Both the position numbers and the translations under genes were made by a program. From positions 471,065 through 535,064 of the forward strand of contig NZ_WTUZ01000022.1 in assembly GCF_009882985.1 (NCBI RefSeq): a stretch of DNA of 64,000 nt, given 5' to 3'. Position 1 is the first letter of the stretch. Each line of letters starts with the position of its first letter. This document shows positions 41,012 through 50,052 of this stretch, one piece after another. This DNA is from Paenibacillus silvestris (GTDB taxonomy: Bacteria > Bacillota > Bacilli > Paenibacillales > NBRC-103111). The notes under the pieces were generated by a model. The model was not told where the DNA came from, ran no database searches, and saw only the letters and a program-made list of their open reading frames with translations.

Positions 41012-41968
41012 ATGACATTAATTAAGCAGCTTCAAGCACCAGAAGAATTTGTTGGTTTTTATCTCATTAAAGAACTAGAAGTCAAGCAAACGAACACAAC
41101 GCCTGCTAAGGATTTCATGGATATCGTGCTGTGCGATGCAAGTGGGCAGATTTCAGCAAAAATGTGGGACGTCAGCGCCGCTGATAAGGAAACATTTTTC
41201 CCGATGACATTGGTGAAGGTTCAAGGGGTCGTTCAGACCTATCGCGATAGATTGCAAGTGAAGATTGCTAGAATACGCAAGGTACTACCAGAAGATGGCG
41301 TACAAATGACGGAGTTCATCCGATCGGCTCCTATTAGTCCTGCTGATCTTATTCATACCATAAATGGCGTTTTGGAAAGCATTGAGCATCCAAACATTAA
41401 AGCGATTGTTTCTTTTTGCGTGGCGAAGGTTGGGGAGAAGCTTAATCATTATCCGGCTGCCAAAACGCACCATCATGCCTATTTCGCAGGGTTAGCCTAT
41501 CACATTGTACGGATGCTGGAAATTGGCGAGTTCATATGTAAACAGCGCCCGTTTCTTAATCCGGATCTAATCAAAGCAGGCATCATTTTGCATGATATCG
41601 CGAAGCCCGAGGAAATGATTGCGCAGCTGGGCATCGTGACGGAGTACAGCGTGCAAGGCAAGCTGCTCGGTCATATTTCGATGGCGTCGAATTGGATTAC
41701 GGAGGCGGCATTGCACCATGCTTTGGATTTGCAAGCCGACGTGGTTGTCGGTCTGCAGCATATCGTGCTGTCGCATCATAATTTACCGGAATGGGGAAGC
41801 CCCGTGCTGCCGCAAATTCCTGAGGCTGTAGCCTTGCATTACATCGATTCGATGGATGCGAAGCTGCAGATGGTCGAGGATACTTTGCAAGTGACTCCGG
41901 AGACGGACGCTTGGACGCCTATGATTCGCGGGTTAGAGAATAAGGCGATGTATCGTTTAAATTTATAA
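41012..41968 (+). CDS. yhaM: 3'-5' exoribonuclease YhaM family (OB fold + HD domain)
   Basis: 318 residues. N-terminal OB-fold (DFMDIVLCDASGQISAKMWDVS) for RNA binding followed by an HD domain (THHHAYFAGLAYHIVRM, GIILHDIAKPEE, HIVLSHHNLPEWGSP) with the H...HD...D metal ligands. YhaM removes nucleotides from RNA 3' ends with Mn2+ and takes part in mRNA turnover. ATG 41012 with GGAGG 8 bases ahead. Separated from the RNA-repair operon by a repeat element and with its own -10 box, so probably an independent gene. Confidence 0.92.
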   Translation: MTLIKQLQAPEEFVGFYLIKELEVKQTNTTPAKDFMDIVLCDASGQISAKMWDVSAADKETFFPMTLVKVQGVVQTYRDRLQVKIARIRKVLPEDGVQMTEFIRSAPISPADLIHTINGVLESIEHPNIKAIVSFCVAKVGEKLNHYPAAKTHHHAYFAGLAYHIVRMLEIGEFICKQRPFLNPDLIKAGIILHDIAKPEEMIAQLGIVTEYSVQGKLLGHISMASNWITEAALHHALDLQADVVVGLQHIVLSHHNLPEWGSPVLPQIPEAVALHYIDSMDAKLQMVEDTLQVTPETDAWTPMIRGLENKAMYRLNL

Positions 41969-41970
41969 AG

Positions 41971-42009
41971 AAAAACCGTCAGAGCTATTGAAGCCCTGAC
42001 GGTTTTTTT
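41971..42009. terminator. bidirectional terminator
   Basis: AAAAACCGTCAG pairs with CTGACGGTTTTTTT between converging genes. Confidence 0.88.
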
Positions 42010-42020
42010 ATAACTAAGGT

Positions 42021-42479
42021 TCAAAGCCCCAGCCTTTTCCCCTGCTTAAACCGTTTAATCACCACTTGCGTGTTCACGCGAACAACGCCACTCCGTTTAT
42101 AGAGGTTTTGATACAAAAATGCCTCTAATGCAGCTTCATCTTTCAGGAGAGCATGCACATGCAGCGAACTGTTTCCTGTCATTTGATAAATCGAGATGAC
42201 ATTGGCATCATCTGAAAGCTGATTGCCTACCTCTTCGGTAAAACGCGGCTCTACCTCCACTTCGAAAAAGGCGCTGACGACCTTTCCTAATTTTGCAGCA
42301 TTCAATCGAATGGTGAAGTTCTCGATGACTTCATTGTCGATCAGGTTTTCTACTCTTTTTTGAATAGCTACACGCGAAAGGTTGAGGATTTCTCCGATTT
42401 TGGCGTAGGAAAGGCGGCCATTGTTATGCAGCAGCCTGATAATTTCTTTATCCACTTGATCGAGATGGGAAAGTTCCAT
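42021..42479 (-). CDS. Lrp/AsnC family transcriptional regulator
   Basis: 152 residues from ATG 42479 (AAGGAG 9 bases in front; an earlier start would add 38 unlikely residues). Helix-turn-helix LSYAKIGEILNLSRVAIQKRVENL near the N-terminus, then the ligand-binding RAM domain (VVSAFFEVEVEPRF...NVISIYQMTGNSSLHVHALLKDE). Lrp-type proteins respond to amino acids. No neighbour gives away the target genes; upstream is an AT-rich region. Confidence 0.92.
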   Translation of the reverse strand: MELSHLDQVDKEIIRLLHNNGRLSYAKIGEILNLSRVAIQKRVENLIDNEVIENFTIRLNAAKLGKVVSAFFEVEVEPRFTEEVGNQLSDDANVISIYQMTGNSSLHVHALLKDEAALEAFLYQNLYKRSGVVRVNTQVVIKRFKQGKRLGL

Positions 42480-42838
42480 ATGATATAACTCCTTACATAG
42501 AAAAATATATTCAGTTGATGATAAAGATAATATTTTACGAAAAATAATAAGAAGAGCGGTTGATGCCTCTTTGTATGTTAATAAACATAACATAAATATA
42601 GATTATTTTAAATGTATGTAATATAAATTAACGCGTCAGAACGGTGGAGTGAAGAGAGAAATAGGTATCACCACAGAGCCGAGCATATCTCAAGTAATTA
42701 TCACCTCTTAATTGGTAAGAGTGGGCTATATTTGTTTGACTATTGTTTACTTGGTAAAAGAAGGGAAAGTGCGTATCCTGTCGAATTTCATTTATTGTTA
42801 AACATTGTAAGTTAAGTTTGGACGGGGATGGTGAACAC
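42480..42838. other. AT-rich gap without a recognisable gene
   Basis: Between the divergent Lrp and kinase genes. Very AT-rich 42490-42620; a CTCTTA/TAAGAG small hairpin at about 42704-42720; a possible promoter TTGACT (about 42737) for the kinase. No frame or known leader RNA is convincing. Confidence 0.5.
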
Positions 42839-44737
42839 ATGAAGCGGTTTTCTCAAACGCTTTGGTTAGTGGTACTTGTTGTTGTGTTGAGTAGTGTGTT
42901 TTTAATGCCGCGAGCAGATGCCAGTGAACTTTCAGATAGAATGCAAACGATTTCGGAGTATTCAATTATGTGGGGGGATCCATCAGAAGGTTTGGAAAGT
43001 GTTATGGCGTCCTCGCCTGAGCGATGGAAGATAGTGAAGAGCGGTGAAGCTATTCCTAAGAAACCGAAGGACATTACTACTGCGTGGATAAGAATCAAAC
43101 TACCTTCTCAAATTCCCGAAAACTATGGGATGTTTATTCAGGGTTTATACGCTGAGCACCTTACGGTGCATATTGGGCATCGATTAGTCCAAGAAAGTAA
43201 GATTGGATTTTCTTACGACCAACAAAGCAGTCTTTTCCCTATTAGCAGTGAAGATGGTGGAAAAACTATTTTTATGAAACTTGAGACTTCAATGGGGCGT
43301 TTGGGCATAATTTCTGCAATTGCGCTGGATGATTATGATATTCTATTGAGATCCTATATACTTGGAGACTTACAAAATATTATTCTAGGGTGTGCATTTC
43401 TTTTCATAGCTTCAATAATGTTGCTAGGATCGATATTCCTAAAAAGAGTTAATCTTACAGACTGGATTTTAGTTAGTGTGCTCTTTGTATCACTTGGTAT
43501 CATTTTTATTACGTACACGCCTTTCCTATATGCAAGTTTCCCGAAATATGGGGCGATATTTAGTGTTAGCTTCGATATTTCACTTAATGTTTTTTTACCG
43601 GCACTAACCTATTATTTTGAACGAATTTTTGGTGATGGTAAAAATAATGTAATTTCTTGGGTTAGAAAGTTTCAAACGGTGTATTCCGTTTTTACAGTTA
43701 TTTGCTTGTTAATTAACGTATTAAATGATTATCGATTTAATAAAGTTTATTTTTTTGTATCTGTTACGATTTTGGGGATTATAATGATTCTTCAGTTTAG
43801 TTTACTCATTGGATCATCGGTATTACTCATGTTCAGAGGGAACAAAGAAGCTGTAATATTTTCAGCAGGGTTTGCCTCACTTGCCTTTATGAGCACACTA
43901 GATCTTGTTCTCTACTATGTGAACTCACAGAACAAGCAGATTTTTCTATGGAAATGGGGGATATTGGGATTCATTATAGCCCTTATTATAATAATGGGAA
44001 GGCGATTTTCAATCAATCAAGAACGCATTATTAATTATTCTAAAGAACTAGAATATTACAATCATCAGCTTCAGCAATCGGAAAAAATGGAGATTATCAG
44101 TCAATTAGCGGCATCAATTGCTCATGAGGTGAGAAATCCGTTGCAGGTAACACGAGGCTTTTTGCAGCTTGTTGCTTCTCGTTCAGATAAGAAGAGCCAG
44201 GAATATATGACAATTGCCATCGAAGAGTTAGATCGAGCTTCCGTCATTATTACGGATTTCCTAACTTTTTCTAAACCACAGGGAGAGGAAATTAAGAAGT
44301 TAAATCTTTTCGAGGAGTTTAGGCAAATTGAAGGCATCATCTTTCCTTTGGTTGCACTGAATAGTGGAAGGATAAATGTCGATGTCCCTGAACACTTGCT
44401 TATCCAGGGTAATTCATCAAAATTAAAACAAGTACTGATAAATCTAATTAAAAATAGCATCGAAGCTTTTCAGGATGATGGCTTTGTGAACATATGGGCT
44501 TACGAAAAGCATGAAGAGGTTTATATACATATTAAAGATAATGGGGAGGGAATTGAAGCGGCCCAGTTGACCCGACTGGGAGTACCCTATTATTCTACCA
44601 AATTGAAAGGAACTGGACTCGGATTAATGGTCTCTTTTCAAATTATTGAGAATATGAAAGGGAAGGTTGAATTCAAAAGCCAAAAAAATGTGGGCACTGA
44701 AGTCATTCTTCGCTTTCCAATTAATAGTAATGAATAG
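42839..44737 (+). CDS. 7TMR-DISM type sensor histidine kinase
   Basis: 632 residues: signal peptide, an extracellular beta-rich domain to about 175, seven membrane spans (about 178-400) like 7TMR-DISM receptors, then HisKA (SIAHEVRNPLQVTRG with the phospho-His), N box LINLIKNSIEA, G1 DNGEGI and G2 KGTGLGLMVS. Closest in the kinase part to KinB/sporulation-type kinases. No response regulator is adjacent. ATG 42839 follows GGGGATGG. The upstream neighbour Lrp is divergent. Confidence 0.88.
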   Translation: MKRFSQTLWLVVLVVVLSSVFLMPRADASELSDRMQTISEYSIMWGDPSEGLESVMASSPERWKIVKSGEAIPKKPKDITTAWIRIKLPSQIPENYGMFIQGLYAEHLTVHIGHRLVQESKIGFSYDQQSSLFPISSEDGGKTIFMKLETSMGRLGIISAIALDDYDILLRSYILGDLQNIILGCAFLFIASIMLLGSIFLKRVNLTDWILVSVLFVSLGIIFITYTPFLYASFPKYGAIFSVSFDISLNVFLPALTYYFERIFGDGKNNVISWVRKFQTVYSVFTVICLLINVLNDYRFNKVYFFVSVTILGIIMILQFSLLIGSSVLLMFRGNKEAVIFSAGFASLAFMSTLDLVLYYVNSQNKQIFLWKWGILGFIIALIIIMGRRFSINQERIINYSKELEYYNHQLQQSEKMEIISQLAASIAHEVRNPLQVTRGFLQLVASRSDKKSQEYMTIAIEELDRASVIITDFLTFSKPQGEEIKKLNLFEEFRQIEGIIFPLVALNSGRINVDVPEHLLIQGNSSKLKQVLINLIKNSIEAFQDDGFVNIWAYEKHEEVYIHIKDNGEGIEAAQLTRLGVPYYSTKLKGTGLGLMVSFQIIENMKGKVEFKSQKNVGTEVILRFPINSNE

Positions 44738-44738
44738 A

Positions 44739-44775
44739 AAGAGGTGCTACACATTAATTGCGTAGCACCTTTATT
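44739..44775. terminator. terminator between kinase and RiPP precursor gene
   Basis: AAAGAGGTGCTAC pairs with GTAGCACCTTTATT. Works for both converging genes. Confidence 0.8.
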
Positions 44776-44783
44776 AAATTGTT

Positions 44784-45023
44784 TTACCAAGTAAGGGAAG
44801 CAGCACCCGCAGTCACCAGCACCTTAGCCGGATTAGCCGGAATAACAAGCACAAACTCCGTCGAAGTTTCTTCAACCGCGTTCACTGTAAAATCATCCGG
44901 GAGATTAATGCCAAAGGTTTCTCTTAGTGCTGCCTTTGGGTTTGCAAGAAGTCGATGTTTGAAAGCTTCATCTTCCCAAGCTTTTTGAATAATTTTTGCT
45001 TTTAACTGTTCATGTGATGACAT
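44784..45023 (-). CDS. NHLP leader peptide family RiPP precursor
   Basis: 79 residues: SHEQLKAKIIQKAWEDEAFK, LLANPKAALRETFGINLPDDF, VNAVEETSTEFVLVIPAN are the nitrile-hydratase-like leader consensus of NHLP precursors. The remaining C-terminus (about PAKVLVTAGAASLTW) would be the core peptide; it has Ser and Thr but no Cys. AAGGGGAG site. No lanthionine synthetase, cyclodehydratase or peptidase is nearby; the only possible partner on the strand is the isoprenoid-synthase-like gene 284 bases upstream. Either an incomplete or an unusual RiPP system. Confidence 0.82.
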   Translation of the reverse strand: MSSHEQLKAKIIQKAWEDEAFKHRLLANPKAALRETFGINLPDDFTVNAVEETSTEFVLVIPANPAKVLVTAGAASLTW

Positions 45024-45063
45024 GACAAGCCACTCCCCTTTACATGTAACAGACCTGGAAGCC

Positions 45064-45240
45064 GCTATTTCTGAATATTAGGGACGAAATGGGATGTTAT
45101 CGGACTGAGGGGGCGTTATTCACTGTTACTACCCGGGTTAGGGGCTATTTCGAGAGGAATAGCGTCGCACAGGTCCGTTAAATCCTGTTTCGATCTGAAA
45201 AGTCATGAATAGGGGGATTTCAGTCCGTTAGGCTCAGCAT
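45064..45240. repeat. palindromic repeat region (CTAACGGAC-like family)
   Basis: Gap 45024-45307 has GGACTGAGG, GGGCTATTTC, GGAATAGCG, GGTCCGTTAAA and CAGTCCGTTAGG, resembling the elements at 58.3-58.7 kb but without a clean pair of arms. Afterwards TTGGTTAATATTACCAA (45255-45271) is a perfect hairpin. Confidence 0.5.
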
Positions 45241-45286
45241 CTTTACACGAGCCGTTGGTTAATATTACCAACAAAAGGAGTATAGC

Positions 45287-45343
45287 ATGAATTTTCGAAA
45301 TATTCTATCAAAAATTGCTAGAATTCGACAAAAAATAGGATAA
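45287..45343 (+). CDS. possible 18-residue cationic peptide
   Basis: MNFRNILSKIARIRQKIG with AAAAGGAG 6 bases ahead of ATG. Net charge about +5 and an alternating pattern fit an amphipathic helix. It overlaps the end of the isoprenoid-synthase gene on the other strand by 36 bases, which lowers confidence. It could be chance. Confidence 0.25.
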   Translation: MNFRNILSKIARIRQKIG

Positions 45344-46246
45344 ACCGCCAGAAAGAAGCTGCTTTCGCTTTTCTTTGATCTCTTTCGCCGTTGCACGCAA
45401 ACTATCTACAAGATGAAGATGAAATTCACTAAGCCCTTTCATCGATAACTCTAAAGCAACCAACTCCTCATGATGTGTAGCGGCGATCTCGCTATACCCC
45501 TCCAACCCATCACGAACATATATTTGATGTTTGATCCACTCAGACGTCAACGAATCACTCTCTATACGCATCTCACCCCCAAGCAAAAATGCAAGCAAAC
45601 AATTATAAGAACCCTCGTCCAAATCGTCCTCCCAATCCGCCCAGTCATCCAGCATTTGCAGGGTCACAAGCACCTGTTCAACAGCGCTCGTCACGACAGG
45701 GATCAGCTCAGCCTTACCCGCGAGAAGCAGCGCTCCAGTGCTGGCGTTTTTGACAGGACTTGCTTTCCAGGCAACCTTCCTTTGATCCGTGTGAAAGTAA
45801 TCGCCACTCAGCTCACCTGTAACTGCTTCGGCCCATTCCAGTACGTAAGCCTCGTAATAAGGCCAGAAAGGGGATTGCGGCGGGAACAACGCTCTATACA
45901 TCTTTTGAAACTGCAATTGAAATAAGTTCGCGAGGGGCAGCTTGTCCTTATGCTCCCCTTTGGCAGCATCCATAATGTCATCTACCACAAAATAATAAAG
46001 CATAACGAACACATTCGCTAAACTCAGCTTCTTGACCCTATCTGTCGGCAGATGGGTTATTTCCTGCATCCAATAGGGAAGCAGATAGCAAATATAATTT
46101 TTCGTGCTCGATGGCTGGCGCAGGTCAAATTTGGCGAAATAGGCTAGTCCGTGATGATTCAGCGGTTCAGGAAATGCGCGAATAAGACTTTCCGTTTCTG
46201 CGAAAACCTCATCCATTTTGACTTTATGAGCGGAGAGCCAATCCAT
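45308..46246 (-). CDS. class I isoprenoid/terpene synthase-like protein
   Basis: 312 residues, helical. First Asp-rich motif VVDDIMD (D89, D90, D93) and second DDWADWEDD (D200, D201, D204) at spacings of class I prenyl transferases/terpene synthases, which bind Mg2+ and a prenyl diphosphate. Overall sequence is unlike IspA/GerC-type synthases. AGGGGG site ahead of ATG. Downstream on the strand is the NHLP precursor gene. Product unknown. It may be a soluble terpene synthase or a protein prenylating enzyme; the latter is speculation. Confidence 0.72.
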   Translation of the reverse strand: MDWLSAHKVKMDEVFAETESLIRAFPEPLNHHGLAYFAKFDLRQPSSTKNYICYLLPYWMQEITHLPTDRVKKLSLANVFVMLYYFVVDDIMDAAKGEHKDKLPLANLFQLQFQKMYRALFPPQSPFWPYYEAYVLEWAEAVTGELSGDYFHTDQRKVAWKASPVKNASTGALLLAGKAELIPVVTSAVEQVLVTLQMLDDWADWEDDLDEGSYNCLLAFLLGGEMRIESDSLTSEWIKHQIYVRDGLEGYSEIAATHHEELVALELSMKGLSEFHLHLVDSLRATAKEIKEKRKQLLSGGLSYFLSNSSNF

Positions 46247-46360
46247 AGGTCATATCCCCCTTTATTGGTATATTTTTGAAACTATCGTAGCACGAATACG
46301 ACAATGGTACAATCCAAATCCTTCTTAAACCGCCCTGTATCAACGATATATCACATGCAG

Positions 46361-46438
46361 TTCATTGAAGTTAAGGTTGTTCATATGCCAGTTCACTGAA
46401 GTTAAGATTGTTCATACGCCAATTCACCATATTGTTCA
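46361..46438. repeat. 31-bp direct repeats, likely regulator sites
   Basis: TTCATTGAAGTTAAGGTTG... at 46361-46391 is followed by TTCACTGAAGTTAAGATTG... at 46392-46422 and a half copy TTCACCATATTGTTCAC. Direct repeats of ~31 bp (three helix turns) in front of the importer genes are as expected for a dimeric AraC-type regulator such as the one at 50-52 kb. Confidence 0.7.
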
Positions 46439-46527
46439 CACTCCTAGCGAGGCTTCACTACCCGGTTTCTATGCGCTGATTTATGATCGTCTCAAGACAC
46501 ATGCCCCAAGGAGGATCGCACCCAATC

Positions 46528-47451
46528 ATGCTCAAACGCAGAGGTTTCCTTTATGAAATCGTAACGAACAAAATATTGTTTCTCATGCTGCTGCCAACCC
46601 TGATCTTCTTCTTTATTAACTCGTACATTCCGATGGTTGGCATCTATTATGCATTCACACGGTTTGACTTCAATGCCGGATTGTTCGGCAGCCCTTTCGT
46701 AGGCTTAGACAATTTCTCTTTTTTATGGAAATCCGGCATTTTAATTAAATTAACGCTTAACACGCTTGGGTATAACTTAGCTTTTATCATTTTTGGCAAT
46801 GTTTTCGCCATTATATGTGCAGTACTGCTGAGTGAAATTCGTAGCGCTTGGTTTAAAAAAATTGCCCAGTCGGTGATGTTCCTGCCCTATTTCATCTCCT
46901 TCGTTATTCTGAGTGTCATTGTTTACAACTTATTTAATTATGAGAGCGGATTTCTCAACACAATGTTAAAAGAGTTCAGCACCGAACCTGTCGATGTGTA
47001 CAACACGCCTTGGGCATGGGTTTTCCTCATTATTATCTTTTATTTGTGGAAAAATCTCGGGTACAGTATGGTCATCTATCTGGCAGCCATCACGGGGATC
47101 AGTGAAGAGTATTATGAAGCTGCCAAAATTGACGGTGCGAATATTTTCCAACGAGTCTGGCACATTACGATTCCCATGCTGAAGCCGACTTTTGTGGTGC
47201 TTCTCTTATTCTCCCTAGGCAGTATTATGAAAGGCCAATTCGACTTATTTTACCAATTAATTGGAAATAACGGGATTTTGTTCAATGCAACCGATATCAT
47301 TGACACTTATGTATACCGCTCATTGAAAGTTACTTTCGATGTAGGGATGGCGACTGCAGCAGGGCTGTACCAATCCCTGTTCGGGTTCATCTTGATCATT
47401 ACCGTCAACTATATCATTCGAAAAATTAATGACGATTACGCTCTATTTTAG
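46528..47451 (+). CDS. LplB-type carbohydrate ABC transporter permease
   Basis: 307 residues from ATG 46528 with about six spans (first at FLMLLPTLIFFFINSYIPM), coupling loop YEAAKIDGANIFQRVWHITIPML. The AAGGAGG at 46506-46512 is 15 bases from ATG 46528, longer than normal; ATG 46501 contains that site. Belongs with the LplC-type permease and lipoprotein that follow. No ATPase gene in the operon. Confidence 0.88.
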   Translation: MLKRRGFLYEIVTNKILFLMLLPTLIFFFINSYIPMVGIYYAFTRFDFNAGLFGSPFVGLDNFSFLWKSGILIKLTLNTLGYNLAFIIFGNVFAIICAVLLSEIRSAWFKKIAQSVMFLPYFISFVILSVIVYNLFNYESGFLNTMLKEFSTEPVDVYNTPWAWVFLIIIFYLWKNLGYSMVIYLAAITGISEEYYEAAKIDGANIFQRVWHITIPMLKPTFVVLLLFSLGSIMKGQFDLFYQLIGNNGILFNATDIIDTYVYRSLKVTFDVGMATAAGLYQSLFGFILIITVNYIIRKINDDYALF

Positions 47452-47470
47452 GGAAAGAGGTGCTGCTGGC

Positions 47471-48364
47471 TTGAGAATCAAGGACGAGAAATATATGCAT
47501 TTGTTCCAAACAATGGCTTATGCCGTGATCATCATCTCTTTTCTAGTCTGCTTGTTTCCTTTCCTGATGATTATTTCGGCTTCGTTCACACAGAATGAAT
47601 CCATTATTCGAAGTGGATATCACTTTATACCGAAGGTTTTCTCTATTGAGGGGTATAAGACGGTATTTCGATTTCCAGAGCAGGTACTCAAAGCTTACGC
47701 TGTGACCATTTTCGTGACTCTGATTGGTACAGCTCTCGGATTGTTTCTCATGACGATGGCGGGCTACGTTCTACAGCGTAAGGACTTCCGATACCGCAAT
47801 CATTTCTCGTTCTATATTTACTTCACGACGTTATTTGGCGGAGGCTTAGTCCCTTGGTATATCCTGCTGGCCAGTTATTTGAAGCTGACGGACACCTATG
47901 CGGTACTTGTGCTGCCAGGGCTCATGAGTCCGTTTCTGATCATCTTGATGCGAAGCTTCATGAAATCAGCTATTCCCGAAGAGCTCATTGAATCGGCCAA
48001 AATCGACGGTGCCAATGATTTCAAAATTTACTACAGTGTCGTTCTCCAATTGTCGATGCCCGGTATCGCGACCGTTGGGCTGTTCCTTGCCCTGCATTAT
48101 TGGAACGGTTGGCTGTTGTCATCACTCTTCATCAATGATCCTAATAAGTATGAGCTGCAGTATTACTTGTACAACGTGATCAATACAATGCGTTTTGTCT
48201 CTCAAATGGGGGCAGGAACTGGGGTTGTTATGACCGGCGAAATGCCGACGGAGTCCACGAAAATGGCGATGGCTATCATCGTTACAGGGCCAATTCTGTT
48301 TCTGTATCCATTCGTTCAGCGTTATTTCGTCAAGGGATTGACAATTGGTGCTGTCAAAGGTTAG
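47471..48364 (+). CDS. LplC/YtcP-type carbohydrate ABC transporter permease
   Basis: 297 residues from TTG 47471 (GAAAGAGGTG in front; an upstream start would overlap the first permease). About six spans; EAA loop ELIESAKIDGANDFKIYYSVVLQLSMPG; the C-terminus YPFVQRYFVKGLTIGAVKG is that of the group. Partner of the permease 20 bases upstream. Confidence 0.9.
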   Translation: MRIKDEKYMHLFQTMAYAVIIISFLVCLFPFLMIISASFTQNESIIRSGYHFIPKVFSIEGYKTVFRFPEQVLKAYAVTIFVTLIGTALGLFLMTMAGYVLQRKDFRYRNHFSFYIYFTTLFGGGLVPWYILLASYLKLTDTYAVLVLPGLMSPFLIILMRSFMKSAIPEELIESAKIDGANDFKIYYSVVLQLSMPGIATVGLFLALHYWNGWLLSSLFINDPNKYELQYYLYNVINTMRFVSQMGAGTGVVMTGEMPTESTKMAMAIIVTGPILFLYPFVQRYFVKGLTIGAVKG

Positions 48365-48438
48365 AACCGAAGAAGGAGCTTACAGATTGGCAACCTTCTC
48401 GGCTGACATATAACTACACATCTAAAGGGAGGATTCAA

Positions 48439-50010
48439 ATGAAAATGTTAGCAACACACCGATTCTCCGCCATTCTTTCCGGGGCGCTCCTTATCACGGC
48501 TCTTACAGGCTGCAGCAGTTCGCCAGAGCCTAAACAAGGGGCAGCAACACCGGCAGCTAGTGCGGCTGCGCCAGCAGCGACAGTCAAGACGGAAGCTCCA
48601 AAGAGAGAGAAGGTCGAGCTGCAATTCTACATGCTAGGTAATGCTCCCAAGGATCTGCAAATCATTCAGGACGAGGTCAATAAGCTGGCATTGAAAGATT
48701 TAAATACTACGGTGAAATTCAACTATACAACTTGGACGGACTGGGATCAGAAATACAAGCTTCTGCTTTCCTCCGGTCAGCAAGTGGACTTGATTTTTAC
48801 AGCTGACTGGACACAATATCAATCCTACGCGAAAAAAGGTGCTTTCCTGCCTCTTGATGATATTCTGCCAAAGGCTGCGCCGACGCTAAACAAATATGTG
48901 CCGAAGGATATGTGGGAAGCGGTAAAAATAGATGGCAAAATTTATACGGTACCAGCAACGTTCAAAGAGTATGTTACGAATGGGTTCGTTTGGCGTGAAG
49001 ACCTGAGGGTCAAATACAATTTGCCAAAGCCGACTTCGATTGAAACATTCGAAGCATACATGGACGGCATTAAGAAGAATGAGCCGAACATCCTGCCTTT
49101 TGCCAGCGGTGGAGACGGGAATTTGATCGTTAACGGACTTCGTGACGTCGTTCACAACAGCGTGGGATCACCTCTTTACGGCATCGGGATCAACTACAAT
49201 AAACCAGGTGAAGTTTACTCCTACTGGGGTTCAGAAGAGCACATGGGAGACATCAAAATCGCCAAGCGTTGGATGGATAAAGGTTTTATCCCGAAAAACG
49301 TTCTGAACGTGAAAGATTCAACGTGGGATCAGCTTGTCAGCGGCAAAGCAGCTTCTGAATTTGGCGATAACCCGGCACGCTTCAACGATTCTTTGAACAA
49401 AATGAAGTCGACGCATCCTGACTGGAATCTTGACTATTATGCCTTCCCGACCATCAAAGGTTATGCGCAGCCTGTTCATCCGATTCACAACGGATTTGCC
49501 ATCCCTAAGAGCAGTAAAAATGCTGAGCGCGCACTCGAATTCTATGAGAAAATGGTCACGGATAAAGCGTACAATTGGCTTACTTCCTACGGTATTGAAG
49601 GCAAGAACTTCCAAGTTGATAATGGCTACTACAAAATGATTGGCGATAACAATTCCAATGGCTTCCCTCGTGAGTCGATGAATAGCTGGGCATGGCGTAA
49701 CCCTGATTTCATGCTGTTCGAGAAAAGCTTTGATGGGGTGAAAGCGATCTATAAGGATCTGGATAAAATCCAAAAACCGGATATCTTCACTGGGTTTGCT
49801 GAGGATTACAGCTCTTACCAAGCAGAGAAAGCAGCGCTGGAGCAAGTAGAGAAGCAGTATTTATGGCCATTGCAGCTAGGGCTTGTAGCTGATCTAGATG
49901 CAGGCATGAAAACATTCATGGAAAAAGCGAAGCAAGCTGGACTTGAAAAGGTGCAAGCGGAGTACAAGAAGCAATGGCTTCAATATGTGAATGAAAAAGG
50001 CATTAAATAA
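48439..50010 (+). CDS. extracellular sugar-binding lipoprotein
   Basis: 523 residues. Signal peptide with lipobox LTGC (Cys near 25), Ala/Pro/Glu linker, then a group-1 binding fold (VELQFYMLGNAPKDLQIIQDEVNKL; DLIFTADWTQYQSYAKKGAFLPLDDIL). The DUF3502-type C-terminal half is likely (GFAEDYSSYQAEKAALEQVEKQYLWPL). AGGGAGG site before ATG. Substrate for the two permeases upstream. Rich in aromatic residues as for oligosaccharide binders. Confidence 0.9.
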   Translation: MKMLATHRFSAILSGALLITALTGCSSSPEPKQGAATPAASAAAPAATVKTEAPKREKVELQFYMLGNAPKDLQIIQDEVNKLALKDLNTTVKFNYTTWTDWDQKYKLLLSSGQQVDLIFTADWTQYQSYAKKGAFLPLDDILPKAAPTLNKYVPKDMWEAVKIDGKIYTVPATFKEYVTNGFVWREDLRVKYNLPKPTSIETFEAYMDGIKKNEPNILPFASGGDGNLIVNGLRDVVHNSVGSPLYGIGINYNKPGEVYSYWGSEEHMGDIKIAKRWMDKGFIPKNVLNVKDSTWDQLVSGKAASEFGDNPARFNDSLNKMKSTHPDWNLDYYAFPTIKGYAQPVHPIHNGFAIPKSSKNAERALEFYEKMVTDKAYNWLTSYGIEGKNFQVDNGYYKMIGDNNSNGFPRESMNSWAWRNPDFMLFEKSFDGVKAIYKDLDKIQKPDIFTGFAEDYSSYQAEKAALEQVEKQYLWPLQLGLVADLDAGMKTFMEKAKQAGLEKVQAEYKKQWLQYVNEKGIK

Positions 50011-50013
50011 TAG

Positions 50014-50047
50014 GAAACGGCCGCCTTGCTGGTTGCAGGGCGGCTGT
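50014..50047. terminator. bidirectional terminator
   Basis: AAACGGCCGCC with GGGCGGCTGTTT between converging binding-protein and AraC genes. Confidence 0.8.
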
Positions 50048-50052
50048 TTGTT

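Noticed and set aside
46361..46438. CRISPR-like array
   Set aside because: Only two full copies without spacers; better explained as operator repeats.
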